From: Erythrobacter sp. SCN 62-14
GTDB lineage: Bacteria > Pseudomonadota > Alphaproteobacteria > Sphingomonadales > Sphingomonadaceae
DNA: 64,000 bases
Assembly: GCA_001724215.1 (NCBI GenBank)
Contig: MEDW01000002.1
Coordinates: forward strand, 1 to 64,000
Reading direction: 5' to 3'
Position numbers and translations under genes: made by a program. The notes beneath the pieces were generated by a model that was not told the DNA's origin, did no database searches, and worked only from the letters and a program-made list of their open reading frames with translations. This document shows positions 47,699 to 58,058 of the stretch, one piece after another. Within the stretch, counting starts at the first letter, position 1, and every line of letters begins with the position of its first letter.

Positions 47699-48961
47699 CT
47701 AGTCGAGCTTCTGCATAATCAGCGAGGCATTCGTCCCGCCAAAGCCGAAGGAGTTGTTGAGCACGGCGCGCACTTCGCGCTTTTTCGCCTTCAAGGGCAC
47801 GAGATCAATGCCCTCGGTCCCTTCGTCGGGATCATGCAGATTGAGCGTCGGCGGCACGATCTGGTCGCGCATGGCGAGCAGGCAGAACACCGCTTCCACG
47901 GCGCCCGCCCCGCCAAGCAAGTGCCCGATGGCGCTCTTGGTCGAGGACATCGACGCACCCGACAGCCCCTCGCCCAGCACGCGCTTGATCGCGGCCAGTT
48001 CGATGGTGTCGGCCATAGTGCTCGTGCCGTGGGCGTTGATATAGTCGATATCGCCCGGCCCAAGCCCTGCCTTCTTCAAGGCCATGCGCATGGCGAGTTC
48101 CGCGCCGCGGCCTTCGGGGTGCGGGGCGGTGACGTGATAGGCATCGCCCGAGAGGCCATAGCCGGTCACTTCGCCGTAAATTGTCGCGCCGCGCGCCTTG
48201 GCGCGTTCATATTCTTCGAGCACGACGATGCCTGCGCCCTCGCCCATGACAAACCCGTCGCGCGCTTTGTCATAGGGGCGGCTGGCTTCGGTCGGGCGAT
48301 CATTCATGCTCATGTTAAGAGCGCGCGCCTGAGCGAACCCGGCAATCCCGAGCGGATTGATGGTGCTTTCCGCACCGCCTGCCAGCATCACATCGGCATC
48401 ATCCATCGCGATCATGCGCGCGGCATCACCAATCGAATGCGCGCCGGTGGAGCACGCCGTCACAACCGCATGATTGGGGCCCATAAAGCCGTATTTGATC
48501 TGCACCTGTCCGGTGATGAGATTGATGAGGCGGCCATGCACAAAATGCGGGCTTACCCGCCCCGGTCCGCGTTCGTGGAGGTTGACGCTCTCGATCTCGA
48601 TCCCCGGCAGGCCGCCAATGCCTGCGCCGATGGAGCAACCGGTGCGTTCTTTCTCCGCCTCGGTCATGTCGGTCAGGCCGGCATCTTCGAGCGCTTGGCC
48701 TGCGGCATCAATGCCATAGACGATGAAGGGATCGACCTGACGCTGAATTTTGTGATCCACGCGCTTATCCGCGTCAAAGCCCCACGGGTGATCCTTGGGC
48801 TTGACCTCGCAAGCGATGGTGCATTTCTGATTCGAAGCGTCAAAGCGGGTGATCGGGCCCGCCCCGCTTTCTCCGGCGATCAGATTGGCCCAAGTTGTTT
48901 CAACATCACCTCCCAAGGGAGTGACAAGGCCAAGCCCGGTTACAACCACACGGCGCATCAA
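47699..48961 (-). CDS. fabF: Beta-ketoacyl-ACP synthase II
   Basis: VVTGLGLVTPLG, TACSTGAHSIGDA, NAHGTSTMADTIE, NSFGFGGTNASL. Confidence 0.96.
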   Translation of the reverse strand: MMRRVVVTGLGLVTPLGGDVETTWANLIAGESGAGPITRFDASNQKCTIACEVKPKDHPWGFDADKRVDHKIQRQVDPFIVYGIDAAGQALEDAGLTDMTEAEKERTGCSIGAGIGGLPGIEIESVNLHERGPGRVSPHFVHGRLINLITGQVQIKYGFMGPNHAVVTACSTGAHSIGDAARMIAMDDADVMLAGGAESTINPLGIAGFAQARALNMSMNDRPTEASRPYDKARDGFVMGEGAGIVVLEEYERAKARGATIYGEVTGYGLSGDAYHVTAPHPEGRGAELAMRMALKKAGLGPGDIDYINAHGTSTMADTIELAAIKRVLGEGLSGASMSSTKSAIGHLLGGAGAVEAVFCLLAMRDQIVPPTLNLHDPDEGTEGIDLVPLKAKKREVRAVLNNSFGFGGTNASLIMQKLD

Positions 48962-48977
48962 ACTCTCTCCAAATGGA

Positions 48978-49007
48978 ACAGGCCCAACCCTTGCGGGCTG
49001 AGCCTGT
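48978..49007 (-). promoter_or_regulatory. Structured RNA hairpin in the acpP-fabF intergenic
   Basis: Minus strand ACAGGCTCAGCCC-GCAA-GGGTTGGGCCTGT, 13 bp with two G-U pairs and GNRA loop. Confidence 0.6.
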
Positions 49008-49090
49008 CATAGCCCTTAGTGCCTGGCAGCGGGAAACCCGCTGTACCGCGCGCGCCCTTTCAGGAGAAAGAGCTGCGGGCTGATGGGTGA

Positions 49091-49327
49091 TTAGCCCTTG
49101 TGCTCTTCGATGTACTTGGTCGCATCACCAACAGTGGTGATCTTTTCGGCCGCGTCATCGGGAATTTCGACGCCGAATTCCTCTTCGAAGGCCATCACCA
49201 GCTCGACGATATCGAGGCTGTCCGCGCCCAGATCATCGATGAAGCTGGCTTCTTGCGTGACCTTGTCAGCCTCGACGCCGAGATGCTCGACGACAATCTT
49301 CTGCACGCGCTCGGCAGTATCGCTCAT
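49091..49327 (-). CDS. acpP: Acyl carrier protein
   Basis: [29 protein letters not shown]. Confidence 0.98.
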   Translation of the reverse strand: MSDTAERVQKIVVEHLGVEADKVTQEASFIDDLGADSLDIVELVMAFEEEFGVEIPDDAAEKITTVGDATKYIEEHKG

Positions 49328-49439
49328 ATGTTTCCCTCTTGGACTGGGGGTTAAGAAATCTGGTTTGCCCTAATCAAGCCTTGAGCCAAGCGCAAGTGCC
49401 GATCACTTGGCCAGCGGCCCGCCATGCCGCAGCGGCGGA

Positions 49440-51230
49440 TTATTCCCCGGCTTTTTTAGGCGGCTCCACCACGCGCAGGTGCAACTCGCGCAATTGGCGG
49501 GGTTCGGCAAGGCTGGGCGCGCCCATCAACAAGTCTTCGGCGCGCTGGTTCATCGGGAACAGCGAGATTTCGCGCAGGTTTTTGACCCCGCAAAGCAGCA
49601 TCACAATGCGATCAACGCCGGCCGCCATCCCGCCATGGGGAGGCGCGCCATATTGGAAGGCGCGGTACATCCCGCCAAAACGTTCCTCGACATCGGCCTT
49701 GGTGAGGCCCGTGATCTCGAACGCTTTGACCATCACTTCTGGCTTGTGATTGCGGATTGAGCCCGATGCGATTTCATAGCCGTTGCACACCAGATCATAC
49801 TGGAAAGCCTTGATGGTAAGCGGGTCTTGCCCTTCCAAAGCCTCCAGCCCGCCCTGCGGCATGGAAAATGGGTTGTGAGAGAAATCGACCTTTTTTTCAT
49901 CCTCGTTCCATTCATAGAACGGGAAATCGACAATCCATGCGAGCGCAAAGGCGTCTTCATCAATCAGCCCCAGTTCCTCGCCAATGCGGATGCGGGCCGC
50001 CCCTGCCAGCTTGGCCGCGTCCGCTTCCTTGCCCGCGGCAAAGAACAGCCCGTCATTTTCGCCAAGCCCGAGTTCGGCGTAAAGCTCGGCCATGCGATCA
50101 GGCCCGTGGTTCTTGGCAATCGGGCCGCCGAATTCCCCGGCCTTGCGGGTGACATAGCCGAGGCCCGCATAGCCTTCGCGGCGTGCCCAATCGTTCATAT
50201 CATCGAAGAATTTGCGGCTTTTCTCGTGGGTTGCAGGCGCAGGGATCACCCGCACCACGCCGCCGCCACCAACGATCTTTTCAAACAGGCCAAAGCCCGA
50301 TTGGGTGAAATGCGCGGACACATCGCTGATAATCAGCGGGTTGCGCAGATCAGGCTTGTCGGAGCCATATTTCAGCATCGCCTCATCGTAAGGGATGCGC
50401 GGGAATTCGCCTGCGGGTGTCACCTTCTTGTCGCCAGCGAAAGCGGCAAAAGTGCCTTGGATCACCGGCTCCATCACCTCCCAGATTTCTTCCTGGGTGA
50501 CGAAACTCATTTCCAGATCGAGCTGGTAAAATTCGCCCGGCAGGCGGTCGGCACGCGGGTCTTCATCGCGGAAACACGGAGCGATCTGGAAATAGCGATC
50601 AAAGCCCGCCACCATCAGCAATTGCTTATATTGCTGCGGCGCCTGCGGAAGCGCGTAGAATTTGCCTGCGTGAATGCGGCTCGGCACGAGGAAATCGCGC
50701 GCGCCTTCGGGGCTGGAGGCGGTAAGGATCGGGGTGGAAAACTCGTTAAAACCCACCGCCGCCATCCGCGCGCGCATATCGGCGATGATCGCCACGCGCT
50801 TCATGATGTTGGCGTGGAGCGTTTCGCGGCGCAAATCGAGGAAGCGGTATTTGAGGCGGATATCCTCGGGGTATTCCTGTTCGCCCGCCACTGGCAGCGG
50901 CAATTCTTCGGCGGCGCTCTGGACAGTCACTTGCCTTGCAAAAACCTCAATCGCGCCAGTCGCCAGATTGGCGTTCACGGTCTCCGCCGCGCGCGCCTTT
51001 ACCTCGCCCTCAATCGTCACAACGCTTTCGGCCCGCAGCGAATCGAGCACCGGCAGCGCGGGGCTGTCTTCATCGGCGACAATCTGCGTGATCCCATAGT
51101 GATCGCGCAAATCGACGAACAAAACGCCGCCATGATCGCGCTTCCGGTGAATCCAGCCGGAAAGCCGCACTGTCTGGCCAACTTCGGCCGCAGAAAGCTG
51201 TGCGCAAGTGTGGGTTCTGTAGGGGTGCAT
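49440..51230 (-). CDS. aspS: Aspartyl-tRNA synthetase
   Basis: [11 protein letters not shown]...[41 protein letters not shown]. Confidence 0.97.
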   Translation of the reverse strand: MHPYRTHTCAQLSAAEVGQTVRLSGWIHRKRDHGGVLFVDLRDHYGITQIVADEDSPALPVLDSLRAESVVTIEGEVKARAAETVNANLATGAIEVFARQVTVQSAAEELPLPVAGEQEYPEDIRLKYRFLDLRRETLHANIMKRVAIIADMRARMAAVGFNEFSTPILTASSPEGARDFLVPSRIHAGKFYALPQAPQQYKQLLMVAGFDRYFQIAPCFRDEDPRADRLPGEFYQLDLEMSFVTQEEIWEVMEPVIQGTFAAFAGDKKVTPAGEFPRIPYDEAMLKYGSDKPDLRNPLIISDVSAHFTQSGFGLFEKIVGGGGVVRVIPAPATHEKSRKFFDDMNDWARREGYAGLGYVTRKAGEFGGPIAKNHGPDRMAELYAELGLGENDGLFFAAGKEADAAKLAGAARIRIGEELGLIDEDAFALAWIVDFPFYEWNEDEKKVDFSHNPFSMPQGGLEALEGQDPLTIKAFQYDLVCNGYEIASGSIRNHKPEVMVKAFEITGLTKADVEERFGGMYRAFQYGAPPHGGMAAGVDRIVMLLCGVKNLREISLFPMNQRAEDLLMGAPSLAEPRQLRELHLRVVEPPKKAGE

Positions 51231-51454
51231 CTAAACTCTTGTCCTGTTGGCGGCTATGACGCTAAGGCGCGCCCGGCGGTGGCCGTGCCTTTCACTAAGG
51301 GAATAGCCCCGCCTAATCGCGCCGCGCTAACAGGGCAAGGGCGGGTCTTTGTCAAGCAGGGGCCGCATCCTTTCATCATCTGCTTTGCGCAACCTCGGGG
51401 CATGGGAGCTTTTCTCCCGAAGGCGGCACTCCGCCTAAGAACAGCGAAGTTGAC

Positions 51455-52666
51455 ATGAAAATACATCCTCTCATCACCACCACCGAAGCCCTTGCCGAAT
51501 TGTGCGAGCGGCTGGCGAAGTCCGATTTCGTCGCGGTGGACACCGAATTCATGCGCGAGAACACCTATTGGCCTGAACTGTGCCTGGTGCAGATCGCCAA
51601 CACGCAAGAAGCCGCAGCGATTGATCCGCTGGCCGAAGGCATTGATCTTGCCCCGCTGCTCGATCTGATGTGCAACAACGAAGATGTGCTCAAGGTCTTT
51701 CATGCCGGCGGGCAGGACGTTGAAATCATCGTCAATCTCACCGGCAAGACGCCGCACCCCATTTTCGACACGCAAATCGCGATGATGGCGATCAGCCAGT
51801 CCGAACAGATCGGCTATGCCAATCTGGTGGAGACATGGCTGGGCCTCACCATCGACAAGGGCGCGCGCTTCACCGACTGGAGCCGCCGCCCGCTGACCGA
51901 TAGGCAGATCGAATATGCGATTGGCGATGTGACACATCTGTCCGCGATTTTCCCGCGCATCCTGAAGAAGCTGATGAAAACCGGGCGCGGAGTGTGGCTC
52001 GATGCCGAGATGGAAAAGCTGGCTGATCCATCGAACTACCTCATAGACCCTGCACAAGCGTGGAAGCGCATCCGGCAAGCGGGCCGCAATCCGCAAGTGC
52101 TGGGCCGGATGAAAGCGCTCGCCGCCTGGCGCGAAGGCGAGGCGCAGCACAAGAATATCCCGCGCGGGCGCATCATGCGCGATGAAACTCTGGCCGATAT
52201 CGCCAGCCACCCGCCCAAGGCGCAAGGCGATCTGGCCAAGGTGCGCGGGCTTTCGGCGGCGTGGAAGGACAATGACATTGGCAAGCGGCTGATGAAAGTG
52301 CTCGCCGATGCGACGCCGCTTTCCAAGGATGAAATGCCCGACAAGGTTGGTCGCGGTGCGCCCTTGGGCAAGGAAGGCGCGCTGGTCGCAGACCTTCTGA
52401 AATTGCTGCTGAAAATCCGCGCGCGTGAGATTGATGTGGCTGCCCGCCTGTTGACGCGGGCCGAGGAAATGGAAGCGCTGGCCGCTGGCGTGCGCGATCT
52501 GCCGGTGCTGAAGGGCTGGCGCTATGATGTGTTCGGCAAGGACGCGCTCGATCTGGTTGAGGGCAAGCTCGCCTTCGCCGTCGAAGGCGGCAAGCTCAAG
52601 ATGACGCATATTGACGATGTTGCAGGCGAAACCCCTGATGCACCCAGCGCGCTGGCGGCGGAGTAG
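51455..52666 (+). CDS. rnd: Ribonuclease D
   Basis: VAVDTEFMRENTYWPELCLVQIA; YAIGDVTHL; HRDC-like domain. Confidence 0.95.
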   Translation: MKIHPLITTTEALAELCERLAKSDFVAVDTEFMRENTYWPELCLVQIANTQEAAAIDPLAEGIDLAPLLDLMCNNEDVLKVFHAGGQDVEIIVNLTGKTPHPIFDTQIAMMAISQSEQIGYANLVETWLGLTIDKGARFTDWSRRPLTDRQIEYAIGDVTHLSAIFPRILKKLMKTGRGVWLDAEMEKLADPSNYLIDPAQAWKRIRQAGRNPQVLGRMKALAAWREGEAQHKNIPRGRIMRDETLADIASHPPKAQGDLAKVRGLSAAWKDNDIGKRLMKVLADATPLSKDEMPDKVGRGAPLGKEGALVADLLKLLLKIRAREIDVAARLLTRAEEMEALAAGVRDLPVLKGWRYDVFGKDALDLVEGKLAFAVEGGKLKMTHIDDVAGETPDAPSALAAE

Positions 52667-52675
52667 AAGCGCACA

Positions 52676-53572
52676 GTGTCCACTTACCTTCCCACCATCA
52701 AGCAGTTGCAATATCTTGTTGCGCTCCATGAACATGGGCACTTCGGCAAGGCGGCAGACAGCTGCTTCGTGTCGCAATCGACGCTGTCGGCGGGAATCCG
52801 CGAGCTGGAATCGCTTTTGGGTGTGGTGCTGGTCGAACGCTCGCGCCGGGTGGTGCGGTTCACTGCCCTGGGCGAACAGGTGGTGGCGAAAGCAGGCCGG
52901 CTGCTGCGCGAGGCTGAGGAGCTGACCGATCTGGTGCAAGCAGCAGGCAAGCCGCTGGCGGGCGAATTGCGCATGAGCGTCATTCCCACCATCGCGCCCT
53001 TCATGCTGCCGCGCGTGCTGCCGCGCCTCAAACGCGAGCGGCCCGACCTTAAACTGATGCTGCGCGAGGAGACCAGTCAAGACGCGCTCGAATCGCTAGG
53101 CCATGGCCGGGTCGATTGCGTGCTCTTGGCCCTTCCCTTCGACATCGGCGAGGCCGCATTCGAGCATATTTGCGATGATCGCCTGTTTGTTGCCTTTCCC
53201 AAGGACGACCCGCGCGATCCGCCTGCCAGCATTCATCCCGATATGATCGATCAGGGCCGCTTGCTGCTGCTTGAGGACGGCCACTGCCTGCGCGATCATG
53301 CGCTGGCGGCGTGTAACCGCTCCGAATTGCGGGCCAGTGCAGCGATGATCGGCACGTCCTTGCACACGCTGGTGCAACTGGTGGACAATGATCTGGGCCT
53401 GACGATGCTGCCAGAAATGGCATTGCAAGCCGGAATCCTCAATGGCACCGACGTGGTGGCCCGCCCCGTCGAAAGCCCCACCGCCAAGCGCGAGATTGCC
53501 CTCATCTGGCGCAAGAATTCCCCGCGTGAGGCCGATTTCCTGCTGCTGGCCGAGGAATTGCGCGCCGGATAA
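52676..53572 (+). CDS. oxyR: LysR-family regulator, OxyR-like
   Basis: LQYLVALHEHGHFGKAADSCFVSQSTLSAGIRELE; LLLLEDGHCLRDHALAAC; GTG start. Confidence 0.88.
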   Translation: MSTYLPTIKQLQYLVALHEHGHFGKAADSCFVSQSTLSAGIRELESLLGVVLVERSRRVVRFTALGEQVVAKAGRLLREAEELTDLVQAAGKPLAGELRMSVIPTIAPFMLPRVLPRLKRERPDLKLMLREETSQDALESLGHGRVDCVLLALPFDIGEAAFEHICDDRLFVAFPKDDPRDPPASIHPDMIDQGRLLLLEDGHCLRDHALAACNRSELRASAAMIGTSLHTLVQLVDNDLGLTMLPEMALQAGILNGTDVVARPVESPTAKREIALIWRKNSPREADFLLLAEELRAG

Positions 53573-53582
53573 GCGCGCCGCC

Positions 53583-54191
53583 TTAATCCATATGTTTAAG
53601 GCCCACCCGCAGGTAATCCCAGCCGGTGATGCAGGTCAGCACGGCCGCCGCCCACAGCGCAGCCAAGCCCACCACATGGATCCAGCTTTCGGCAAAGGTG
53701 CGGCACATATCGCCCACCGACTGGCACGGCTGACCATGCACCGCCCCGCCCAAAATCAGCGCGCCGAGCGCAATCAGCTGAAAGGTCGTTTTCCACTTGG
53801 CGAGCCGCGAGACCGGCACCGAGACCTGAATGCCGCCTAAGAATTCGCGCAGGCCCGACACCGCAATCTCGCGGATCAGGATAATCAGCCCTGCGATCAC
53901 ATGCATATCGCCCACATAGGGCCCGCGCAGATAGCCTTGCGCTGTCAAAATCAGGATGACCGTGGCCACCATGATCTTGTCAGCTATGGGGTCCAGAAAG
54001 ATACCCAGCTTCGACACAGTTCCTTGCGCGCGCGCCAGATAGCCATCGAAATAATCGGTTATCGCAATGATGGTGTAGAGCACAAAGGCGATCAGATAGC
54101 CCAGCTTCCAGCCCGGCCACCACAGGAAAAACCCCAGCAAAGGCAGCGCCGCAATCCGCGACAGGGTAAGGATATTGGGCAAGGTCAGCAT
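53583..54191 (-). CDS. pgsA: CDP-diacylglycerol--glycerol-3-phosphate 3-phosphatidyltransferase
   Basis: TLPNILTLSRIAALP; DYFDGYLAR...GIFLDPIADK (DGX2ARX8GX3DX3D-type). Confidence 0.94.
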   Translation of the reverse strand: MLTLPNILTLSRIAALPLLGFFLWWPGWKLGYLIAFVLYTIIAITDYFDGYLARAQGTVSKLGIFLDPIADKIMVATVILILTAQGYLRGPYVGDMHVIAGLIILIREIAVSGLREFLGGIQVSVPVSRLAKWKTTFQLIALGALILGGAVHGQPCQSVGDMCRTFAESWIHVVGLAALWAAAVLTCITGWDYLRVGLKHMD

Positions 54192-54308
54192 AGTCTCACA
54201 CCCTCTAGCGTGCCCAGGGCCGGGGCAAAAGCACCAATGCAAGGCTTGTGAACCGCAGCGCCTGCGCTATGGCAGGGCTTGCAACAGGAGCGTTTGCGAC
54301 GGGGCCGC

Positions 54309-55628
54309 ATGACAACATCCACCCATTTGCTGCGTCAGCGGCGGTTCGCACCCCTGTTCGTGACGCAGCTTCTCAATGCGCTCAACGACAATCTCTACAA
54401 GAACGCGATGGTGCTGTTCGTGGTCTATCAGGTGTATAATTCGCCTGAGACAGAGACATTTATCAGTGGCGTGGCAACGGCCGTTTTCGTGCTGCCGTTT
54501 GTGCTGTTTTCGGCTACCGCCGGGCAACTAGCCGATATGCGCGACAAGGCCAAGATCATCCGCTGGATCAAATTTGCCGAAATTATCATCATGAGCGTGG
54601 GCGCAACCGGGCTGGTGCTGGCGGCGCGCGGTGTCCAGATCGAGGCTCTTGCCATTCCGCTCTTGTTCACCGCTCTGTTTGCGATGGGCGTCCATTCAAC
54701 CTTCTTTGGCCCGATCAAATACGCAATCCTGCCTCAGCATTTGCGCAAGGACGAAGTGCTCGCCGGAACCGGATTGGTCGAGGCGGGAACCTATGTGGCG
54801 ATCCTGGTTGGCATGATGCTGGGCGGCGCGCTGCCGATCATGGCGAGCACGATCGGCGTGATTGTGATTGCGCTGGTGGGCTATCTGGTGTGCCGGTGGG
54901 TTCCTGCGGCCCCTGCCGAAACGGCAGAGACCAAGGTCGATTGGAATCCGTGGCGCGCATCAAAGTCCTTGATGAGCTTTTCGATGAACAATCCGGAACT
55001 GCGCTATTCGGTGCTGGCGATCAGCTATTTCTGGACGATTGCGGCGATTTTGTCGGTGCAGTTCATCCCGCTGGCCAAGAATGTGCTGCTGGCCGATAAG
55101 CAGGTGGCCGCAGTCATGCTGGTCGCCTTTTCGGCAGGGATCGCAATTGGTTCGGTGTCGATCAACGCTTTGCTCAAAGGCGATATCTCGGCGCGCTATT
55201 CGGCGGCCTCGGTGCTGGTGATGGGGGGCTTGCTCGTCACCTTCTACCTGCTGTGTCGTTCGTGGAATTTGGCGCCAGCGGGCGGCGGATTGTTCAGCGT
55301 AGGCGAATTTCTGGCCCAGCCGTTGGCGCTCGTGCTGATTGCGAACCTGCTGTTGATCGCGGTGGCAGGGGGCATGTTTGTTGTGCCGCTCTATGCCTTC
55401 CTGACCACGCGGGTCGCGGTCAATCAGGCGTCGCGTTCAGTCGCGGCCAACAATCTGATTTCTTCGGTTTTCATGGTGATGGGCGCAGTGGTGGCAGGCG
55501 CGCTGGGATTTTTGGGAATACCGCTGGCAGAACAACTGCTTGCCAGCCTGATCCTGTGCGCTATTTCTGCCGCTACCGCGCGTAAACTGCACGCCACCGA
55601 AGCAGGCCGCGCGCCCGAAGTGCCTTAA
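54309..55628 (+). CDS. MFS transporter, LplT-like lysophospholipid transporter family
   Basis: FAPLFVTQLLNALNDNLYKNAMVLFVVY; FGPIKYAILPQHLRKDEVLAGTGLVEAGTY. Confidence 0.85.
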   Translation: MTTSTHLLRQRRFAPLFVTQLLNALNDNLYKNAMVLFVVYQVYNSPETETFISGVATAVFVLPFVLFSATAGQLADMRDKAKIIRWIKFAEIIIMSVGATGLVLAARGVQIEALAIPLLFTALFAMGVHSTFFGPIKYAILPQHLRKDEVLAGTGLVEAGTYVAILVGMMLGGALPIMASTIGVIVIALVGYLVCRWVPAAPAETAETKVDWNPWRASKSLMSFSMNNPELRYSVLAISYFWTIAAILSVQFIPLAKNVLLADKQVAAVMLVAFSAGIAIGSVSINALLKGDISARYSAASVLVMGGLLVTFYLLCRSWNLAPAGGGLFSVGEFLAQPLALVLIANLLLIAVAGGMFVVPLYAFLTTRVAVNQASRSVAANNLISSVFMVMGAVVAGALGFLGIPLAEQLLASLILCAISAATARKLHATEAGRAPEVP

Positions 55629-55816
55629 ATGATGAAGGCGAAAATCGCTGCTGTGGCCGCCAGATAGACGCTGGCAAAGCCGCGCACATCCTCGGCTGTC
55701 AGCCGCCACAGGCTTTCCGCAGGGATCGGGATCAGGTCCTGCTTGATATGCGGCGGAAGGCTGCGCCGGAACCAATGGCGAGCGCTCTCGTCAGTCAGGA
55801 CAAGGCTGCGGCGCAT
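55625..55816 (-). CDS. Small single-TM protein
   Basis: MRRSLVLTDESARHWFRRSLPPHIKQDLIPIPAESLWRLTAEDVRGFASVYLAATAAIFAFII; CtrA-like box upstream. Confidence 0.55.
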   Translation of the reverse strand: MRRSLVLTDESARHWFRRSLPPHIKQDLIPIPAESLWRLTAEDVRGFASVYLAATAAIFAFII

Positions 55817-55848
55817 GGGGGGCTCTCCTGTCTCCTTGAGCAGTGACG

Positions 55849-55864
55849 TTAACGCTTTTTTAAC
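55849..55864. promoter_or_regulatory. Candidate CtrA box TTAA-N7-TTAAC
   Basis: TTAACGCTTTTTTAAC read directly. Confidence 0.5.
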
Positions 55865-55966
55865 CCTTGCGTAAAGGACCGCCACCCATCCTGCGCCATT
55901 GTGGGACAGTTTGCGAAAGACGCGCGATTGCGGTTAGAGACGAAGCGCATGACGGGAGAGAATGCC

Positions 55967-57643
55967 ATGAGTGAACCTGCGCTGCGCAGCGCTGCCGAAT
56001 TGCTGGTGGATTGCCTTGCAGAACAGGGCTGTGAGCGGATCTTTACCGTGCCGGGGGAAAGCTTCCTCGCCGTGCTCGATGCGCTGCATGACCGCCCGCA
56101 GATTGAGGCAATCACCTGCCGTCAGGAAGGGGGCGCAGCCTTCATGGCCTGCGCTGACGGCGCTTTGACGGGGCGGCCGGGCGTCGCTTTCGTAACCCGC
56201 GGCCCCGGCGCAACCAATGCCAGCATCGGTGTGCATGTCGCGCATCAGGATTCTGTGCCGATGGTGCTGTTTGTCGGCGATGTGGCGCGGGGGATGCGCG
56301 ATCGCGAAGGCTTTCAGGAGGTCGATTTTGCCGCCTTCTTTGCGCCCATCAGTAAATGGGCCGCACGCATCGATGATCCTGCGCGCATCCCCGAATATAT
56401 CGCGCGTGCTTTTTCGGTGGCGATCAATGGCCGCCCCGGCCCGGTGGTGCTCGCCCTGCCCGAAGATATGCTGTGCGAGGAAGTTTCGAGCGCACTTGCG
56501 CCGCGCCCGCAGGTCACCCGGCCCGCGCAGGCACCCTGCCCTGACGCCATGGCGGCGTTGATTGCGATGATCAGTGATGCAGCCAGCCCCATCGCGATCA
56601 TCGGCGGGGCCGGCTGGAACGCCAAGGCGCGCGATCACTTCATGATCTTTGCCGAGCGCGTCGGGCTCCCTGTAGCCACCGCCTTCCGGCGGCAGGATGC
56701 GATTTCGCCGGCCTCGCCCGTCTATGCCGGAAACCTTGGCTATGGCCCCAATCCGCGCCTTGTCGAGCGCCTGCGCGAGGCCGATCTCATCATCGCCGTC
56801 GGCGCGCGGCTCGGTGAGGCGACCACCGATGGATATAGCGTGCCCACGCTGGAACACCCCGGGCAGACGCTGGTGCACATCCACCCTGACCCCGAAGAAC
56901 TGGGCCGGGTCTATCGCACCGATCTGGCGATTTGTGCTGCAATGGATGAATTTGCTGAATGCCTTGCCCTTTGGGAAGACACCGCGATCATTCCGTTTGA
57001 TGCAGGGGGCGAGGCGCATCGCGACTGGCTTGAATGGAGCACGCCTGCGCCCTCTGGCAACGCGCCTGCACTCGATCTGGCGGCCTGCGTGGCGCATATG
57101 CGCGAGTGCCTGCCGGCCGACACCATCATCGCCAACGGCGCAGGCAATTTTGCCGGATGGTGGCATCGCTACTGGCGCTATGCGGGCTACCCCAGCCAGC
57201 TTGCGCCCACCTGCGGTGCGATGGGTTACGGCGTGCCAGCCGCCATTGCCGCTGCGCTCAGGATGCCCGATCGCATGGTGGTGGCGGTCGCGGGGGATGG
57301 CGATTTCCTGATGAACGGGCAGGAACTCGCCACCGCCGCGCAATATGGCGCCGATTTGCTGGTATTAGTGGTCGATAACGGCGCTTATGGCACAATAAGG
57401 ATGCATCAGGAGCGCGAATATCCGGGGCGGGTCAGCGCCACGCGTCTTGCCAATCCCGATTTTGCAGCTCTTGCGCGCAGCTTCGGCGCATGGGCCGCGC
57501 GCGCCGAGACCACGCAGGAATTCATCGCCGCGCTCACCGAAGCACAGGGGCGCAAGGGCCTGAGGCTCATTCACATGGTGATCGAAGTGGAGCAGCTTGC
57601 CGCCAGCGGGGCAACCCTCAGCGGACTGCGGGCACGAAAGTGA
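55967..57643 (+). CDS. Thiamine pyrophosphate-binding enzyme (acetolactate synthase-like)
   Basis: VPGESFLAVLDAL, GAMGYGVPAAIAAAL, VAGDGDFLMNGQELATAAQYGADLLVLVVDN. Confidence 0.9.
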   Translation: MSEPALRSAAELLVDCLAEQGCERIFTVPGESFLAVLDALHDRPQIEAITCRQEGGAAFMACADGALTGRPGVAFVTRGPGATNASIGVHVAHQDSVPMVLFVGDVARGMRDREGFQEVDFAAFFAPISKWAARIDDPARIPEYIARAFSVAINGRPGPVVLALPEDMLCEEVSSALAPRPQVTRPAQAPCPDAMAALIAMISDAASPIAIIGGAGWNAKARDHFMIFAERVGLPVATAFRRQDAISPASPVYAGNLGYGPNPRLVERLREADLIIAVGARLGEATTDGYSVPTLEHPGQTLVHIHPDPEELGRVYRTDLAICAAMDEFAECLALWEDTAIIPFDAGGEAHRDWLEWSTPAPSGNAPALDLAACVAHMRECLPADTIIANGAGNFAGWWHRYWRYAGYPSQLAPTCGAMGYGVPAAIAAALRMPDRMVVAVAGDGDFLMNGQELATAAQYGADLLVLVVDNGAYGTIRMHQEREYPGRVSATRLANPDFAALARSFGAWAARAETTQEFIAALTEAQGRKGLRLIHMVIEVEQLAASGATLSGLRARK

Positions 57644-57651
57644 GGTCGACA

Positions 57652-57689
57652 CGAAAAACCGCCCCTCGGCTGAGAGGCGGCTTTTCAAT
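57652..57689. terminator. Bidirectional intrinsic terminator
   Basis: AAAAACCGCC(C)CTC-GGCT-GAG(A)GGCGGCTTTT between convergent genes. Confidence 0.75.
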
Positions 57690-57707
57690 TCAAAGTCAGG
57701 TTATAGC

Positions 57708-57878
57708 TTAGATGTCGTTGCCAAGAGCGCCTTCAACCTTGCCCTTGACCTTCTGCGCCTTGCCCTTCAACTCCTGAACCTTGCCCTCAGCCTTGTCTTC
57801 CGGCTTATCCGATTCTTGCTTCAGGCCGCCGACAACTTCATTGATCGTGCCCTTGATGTTTTCCGTAAGCTTACCCAT
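57708..57878 (-). CDS. CsbD family stress-response protein (56 aa), absent from ORF track
   Basis: MGKLTENIKGTINEVVGGLKQESDKPEDKAEGKVQELKGKAQKVKGKVEGALGNDI. Confidence 0.9.
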   Translation of the reverse strand: MGKLTENIKGTINEVVGGLKQESDKPEDKAEGKVQELKGKAQKVKGKVEGALGNDI

Positions 57879-58058
57879 GGGAAATATCCTCCATCAATTC
57901 TGTATGAACAAGCATTTTTGCTTGCCCTTCACACAACTAATGATGGAAACTACTTATCCGTTCCGCGATTTCATCCGCAAAGCGGCCAGCCGTTGCTGCG
58001 CCGGGATGGAACGAACCACCCGAAAAGCCGCCGAAATCTTCGAAAAAATCAGAAAAGT

